The position numbers and the translations under genes were made by a program. Shown here one piece after another: positions 15,722 to 18,198 of a DNA stretch of 18,198 nucleotides (its first letter is position 1; the number at the start of each line of letters is the position of its first letter). The notes beneath the pieces are model-generated. The model saw only the letters and a program-made list of their open reading frames with translations. It had not been told where the DNA came from and did no database searches. The DNA is from Caldimicrobium thiodismutans (lineage in GTDB: Bacteria; Desulfobacterota; Thermodesulfobacteria; Thermodesulfobacteriales; Thermodesulfobacteriaceae), in the NCBI GenBank assembly GCA_002877875.1, contig PNIE01000084.1, positions 1 to 18,198 on the forward strand. The letters are read 5' to 3'.

Positions 15722-15728
15722 AAAAAAT

Positions 15729-16829
15729 ATGAATTTCAAGCTTTGTCCTCTTTGCCAAAAGGAAAAAATTTTATCTTCTGTCCTTTCTTTCTGTAGAGAT
15801 TGTATTATCTCTGATTTTATTCGGGTAAAGCCTTTATTAGATAAAGTGCACAGAGAAACACGAAAGGCCTTTTCTTTACCAGAGGGAGTATCTGATAAAA
15901 GGGAAGGTTTGTCATGTAAAATCTGTTCACGGGAGTGCCTTATTGTTGAAGGAGAGTTTGGTTATTGTGGTCTAAGATCAAATTCTCAGGGAAGACTTCT
16001 TGGGCCTAAAGTTAATGAGGCTAAAGTTTCCTGGTATTTAGATCCTCTCCCAACCAATTGTGTAGCAGATTGGATCTGTCCAGGAGGAACAGGAGTTGGT
16101 TATCCTAAATATGCCTATCGTCCTTACGCAGAATATGGTTACTACAACTTGGCGGTATTCTTTGAAGCTTGTAATTTAAATTGTCTTTACTGCCAAAATT
16201 GGCATTTTAAATATGCTTCCTTGAATCGGCGCTATCGTACCTTGGAAGAATTTTTAGAAGCTATAACCCCAGTAGTTTCTTGTATTTGCTATTTCGGAGG
16301 CGATCCCTCTCCCCAAGCCCCCTTTGCAATTAAGGCAAGTTTTGAAGCATTAAAAAAATGCAAAAACCGAATTTTACGAATTTGTTGGGAAACAAACGGC
16401 CATTTTAATCCTCAGTTACTTGATAAGGTGATCGAACTATCTCTTATCTCAGGTGGGATTATTAAATTTGATTTAAAGGCCTTAACCCCAGAGATCTATT
16501 ACGCTCTAACTGGAGGTGAAAATTCGGTTGTCCTTGATAATTTTAAAAGGGTAGCTCAATATATAAAGGAGAGACCCGAAGTTCCTCTCCTTACTGCAAG
16601 CACTCTTCTTGTTCCGGGTTATGTAGAAGAGGAGGAAGTAGAAAGGATAGCCAAGTTTATAGCTGAAATTAATCCTGAAATTCCCTTCAGACTTCTTGCC
16701 TTTTCCCCTCAGTTCTATATGAAAGATTTACCCTTAATCTCAAAAAAAACTGCTTGCTCATGCCTTGAAAGAGCTAAAAAGGCTGGTTTAAAAAGAGTTT
16801 CTTTAGGTAATGAACATCTTTTAAAATAA
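15729..16829 (+). CDS. PflA/AmrS-like radical SAM protein with N-terminal zinc-binding motifs
   Basis: A 366-residue radical-SAM protein. The cluster motif is CNLNCLYC (C148, C152, C155) in ACNLNCLYCQNW, the form seen in pyruvate-formate-lyase-activating and AmrS-like enzymes. The glycine-rich SAM strand is YFGGDPSPQ (188-196), and later motifs are CWETNG and FDLKALTPEIY. Two cysteine sets precede the core: C6, C9, C22 and C25, probably a zinc ribbon, and C63, C66, C70 and C80 (CKICSREC ... GYCGLR), which resembles the zinc or accessory-cluster motif of this family. The block CVADWICPGGTGVGYP (111-126) is another conserved-looking feature. The substrate is unknown. The ATG at 15729 has no ribosome-binding site, but the cysteine motif at residue 6 supports it. 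It converges on the SplB-like gene across a parS-like palindrome. Confidence 0.9.
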   Translation: MNFKLCPLCQKEKILSSVLSFCRDCIISDFIRVKPLLDKVHRETRKAFSLPEGVSDKREGLSCKICSRECLIVEGEFGYCGLRSNSQGRLLGPKVNEAKVSWYLDPLPTNCVADWICPGGTGVGYPKYAYRPYAEYGYYNLAVFFEACNLNCLYCQNWHFKYASLNRRYRTLEEFLEAITPVVSCICYFGGDPSPQAPFAIKASFEALKKCKNRILRICWETNGHFNPQLLDKVIELSLISGGIIKFDLKALTPEIYYALTGGENSVVLDNFKRVAQYIKERPEVPLLTASTLLVPGYVEEEEVERIAKFIAEINPEIPFRLLAFSPQFYMKDLPLISKKTACSCLERAKKAGLKRVSLGNEHLLK

Positions 16830-16835
16830 TCTTTT

Positions 16836-16849
16836 GTTCCACGTGGAAC
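16836..16849. promoter_or_regulatory. parS: parS-like ParB-binding centromere site (GTTCCACGTGGAAC)
   Basis: A perfect 14-bp palindrome in the 35-base gap between two converging genes, seven bases after one stop. It equals the palindromic core of the chromosomal parS consensus known from Pseudomonas and Caulobacter and differs by one core base from the Bacillus consensus. A given 14-mer is expected by chance about 7e-5 times in a window this size under equal base composition, and less often here because the site is GC-richer than the surrounding DNA. It could also form a weak five-bp hairpin before TTTTT, but that terminator would be poor. No parA or parB gene is in the window. Confidence 0.75.
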
Positions 16850-16860
16850 TTTTTAATTAA

Positions 16861-16883
16861 TTTTCTACTTAAATAGTAGAAAA
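16861..16883. repeat. Inverted repeat spanning the stop of the SplB-like gene
   Basis: TTTTCTACT and AGTAGAAAA form a perfect nine-bp stem with a TAAAT loop that includes the stop codon of the minus-strand gene. It may help 3' end formation or RNA stability. It is AT-rich and lacks a proper T-tract on either strand, so I do not call it a terminator. Confidence 0.45.
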
Positions 16884-17722
16884 CTTCCATCACAAAATCC
16901 CTTTTTGGTCGCATATTCCTTAAGTCCTTCTCGACAAAGGGCATAGCTCTTCCCTGTTTTTTCAATCACCTCAATAAATGGAAGTAAGATCTTTCGCCTT
17001 ATTTCCAAAGGTAAATATCTGCTTCCTCTAACGAAGATTCCCTCTTTAAGATAGAGCCTTTTTAAAAGGAGTTCCCTTTCCTTAAAGGCTTTACATAGCC
17101 TTTCTAAGGAATCAGCTTTAGCTTTATAGGTACTCAGGACAAAGTGATCAGCATAGGGTAAGCTCTCATAGAGAACTTCTTTAGCCTCTTCAAGATTTAT
17201 CTCTGGGATGAGAGGATCAATTCGAACCACCGTTTTAAATCCCCTCTTTTTAATTTCTTTTAAGGCGTTAAGGCGTTTTTCATAAGAAGGGGCTCCTGGC
17301 TCAAGTATTTTTGAGAGGCTTTTAGAAGTTAAAGTTAGAGCAATTACTACCTCAAGCTTTGAAAGAATATCAAGGTCCCGTAAGATGAGGTCTGATTTTG
17401 TAATGATAAGAAGTTTTACCTTTTTGGAGGTAAGCCTTATAATAAATTCTCTAGTTAATCTAAATTTTTCCTCAAGGGGCTGATAGGGATCAGAGGAGTT
17501 AGAGAGACTAATTATAGAGTTCTCAGGAAGTTTTTCTAATTCCCTTTCAATTTTTCTAAGGAAATCCTTCTTTGGCCTAGGTTCATAAAATCTGGGAATG
17601 AAGGAGCTGGCATAACAGTAGAGACACCTATGACCACATCCTGTATAAGGATTTAAACTCCATTTTGGAGGACAAGTGCAAAGTTTTGACCCCCAAGGAT
17701 CAAAGGGTTGAAGATAGGGCAT
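16865..17722 (-). CDS. SplB-like radical SAM protein
   Basis: A 285-residue protein with the radical-SAM motif CGHRCLYC (C29, C33, C36) inside NPYTGCGHRCLYCYA, the form typical of the spore-photoproduct-lyase-like/Rv2578c group. SLSNSSDPYQPLEEKFRLTR (about 72-91) and TKSDLILRDLDIL are further conserved blocks of that group, followed by VVRIDPLIPEINL (about 168-180). Members are common in non-sporulating bacteria and archaea, where DNA photoproduct repair has not been shown for most, so a repair role is only possible. The N-terminal CTC pair (C15, C17) and C-terminal cysteines could bind metal. The ATG at 17720-17722 has an in-frame stop upstream and no clear Shine-Dalgarno. It starts one base after the TAG of a broken small frame on the same strand. 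Confidence 0.9.
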   Translation of the reverse strand: MPYLQPFDPWGSKLCTCPPKWSLNPYTGCGHRCLYCYASSFIPRFYEPRPKKDFLRKIERELEKLPENSIISLSNSSDPYQPLEEKFRLTREFIIRLTSKKVKLLIITKSDLILRDLDILSKLEVVIALTLTSKSLSKILEPGAPSYEKRLNALKEIKKRGFKTVVRIDPLIPEINLEEAKEVLYESLPYADHFVLSTYKAKADSLERLCKAFKERELLLKRLYLKEGIFVRGSRYLPLEIRRKILLPFIEVIEKTGKSYALCREGLKEYATKKGFCDGSFLLFK

Positions 17723-18198
17723 ACTACTTATAAATCTTTAAAAAAGCTCCATTTCCTCGAAAGAGCGAAATTTTTTCATTCTCTTCATTCGCCTTCTTCT
17801 TATTTGGAGTATCTTCAACACAATAACTCTTTGCTTCTTTTAGGCTAAAAAAATAATACCCTCTTCACGTTAAATAAAAGCTCTCAATGTTTTTAAATGA
17901 GTGCTCATAGTGTTAATTTAGCACTTCCCACAGAAGCTGTAACTTACTCAATTTTTAATTCATCCCAATTATTAGGAAGTAGTATAACAAATTCATTCCT
18001 TTTTAATGACTTCACCATCTGCCTTATGGCCATTTTAGTTATTTTACCAAAATTTCAGTAAATGTATTTAAGAACTTTTAATGTCAGAAGGTAAAGATCT
18101 TTGTTTTTAGAATGCCTTTTAATTTTATAATTTTGAGGAGTATTTTAGGCATAATTTCAAGCCGTAAATCATCTTAAGGCCCATTTAAGTAAGATACT
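17723..18198 (-). pseudogene. Degraded minus-strand reading frames (tentative)
   Basis: No intact gene of useful length occurs here. Three protein-like minus-strand stretches do. First, 17724-17864 reads FFSLKEAKSYCVEDTP ... SLFRGNGAFLKIYK with TAG one base before the SplB-like ATG. It has no start codon, but removing one T from the T7 run at about 17847-17853 would join it to GTG 17866-17868. Second, 17944-18033 reads MAIRQMVKSLKRNEFVIL, then LPNNWDELKIE and TAA. Third, 18058-18144 is in the same frame as the second and is separated from it by TGA 18055-18057. They may be remnants of one or two small genes, or chance. Confidence 0.3.

Larger units (their letters stand above)
15350..15728. 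other. Intergenic region between divergent genes, 379 bp
   Basis: It contains the 16-bp palindrome at 15420-15435 and a small TAGCT/AGCTA inverted repeat at about 15617-15631. It also contains a 96-base minus-strand frame at 15579-15674 (M-A-Y-S-P start) that I do not consider a gene. A TAAAAT at 15716-15721 lies next to the downstream ATG. No RNA gene or transposon end was recognised. Confidence 0.6.

Noticed and set aside
16836..16855. The GTTCC-ACGT-GGAAC hairpin plus TTTTT as an intrinsic terminator
   Set aside because: A five-bp stem is weak, and the exact agreement with the parS core explains the palindrome better; a minor dual role cannot be excluded.
1..18198. CRISPR arrays, tRNA genes, insertion-sequence ends, prophage genes or a defence island
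   Set aside because: I saw no regularly spaced repeats, no tRNA-like sequences, no transposase or integrase motifs and no recognisable defence genes on either strand.

Overview
The window is AT-rich bacterial chromosome, densely coded, with conserved housekeeping and metabolic genes and no phage, plasmid or insertion-sequence core. I infer an anaerobic thermophile, probably of the Thermodesulfobacteriota type. The reasons are three radical-SAM enzymes, a TrmB with the long C-terminal extension known from thermophiles, and an RNase P RNA far more GC-rich than its surroundings with very long terminal helices. The taxonomic guess rests on recalled family resemblance, not a search.

Layout. 1-745 (+): the end of a small zinc-ribbon protein, overlapped by a lytic transglycosylase. 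742-2503 (-): mreB preceded by a DUF429 gene. 2521-4863 (+): a large radical-SAM/DUF2344 fusion. 4864-5295 has no intact gene but holds what looks like a decayed small membrane-protein gene. 5296-5700 (+): RNase P RNA (rnpB), whose 3' P1 strand is also, antisense, the last codons of trmB (5680-6762, -). 6833-7423 (+): the ribosome-assembly GTPase engB. 7586-9679 (+): an MFS transporter fused to four CBS domains, ending at a clear terminator. 9816-13217 (+): lipoprotein, hisA and an RNase II/R-family exonuclease, tightly packed. 13156-15328 (-): an IMPase-NUDIX fusion translationally overlapping a receiver-GGDEF protein. 15350-15728: intergenic, with a perfect 16-bp palindrome. 15729-16829 (+): a PflA-like radical-SAM protein. 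16865-17722 (-): a SplB-like radical-SAM protein. 17723-18198: mostly non-coding, with broken minus-strand reading frames.

The most interesting site is the 14-bp palindrome GTTCCACGTGGAAC at 16836-16849, between the converging ends of two radical-SAM genes. It matches the core of chromosomal parS, the ParB-binding centromere. If real, it suggests this segment lies in the origin-proximal segregation domain. Other points worth attention are the rnpB/trmB antisense overlap, the two unusual fusions (MFS-CBS and IMPase-NUDIX), and a GGDEF protein with a receiver that has lost its phosphoacceptor.

The genes do not form one pathway. The common themes are envelope growth (transglycosylase, MreB), RNA metabolism and translation (rnpB, trmB, engB, RNase II/R family) and adenine-nucleotide or signal sensing (CBS, NUDIX, GGDEF).
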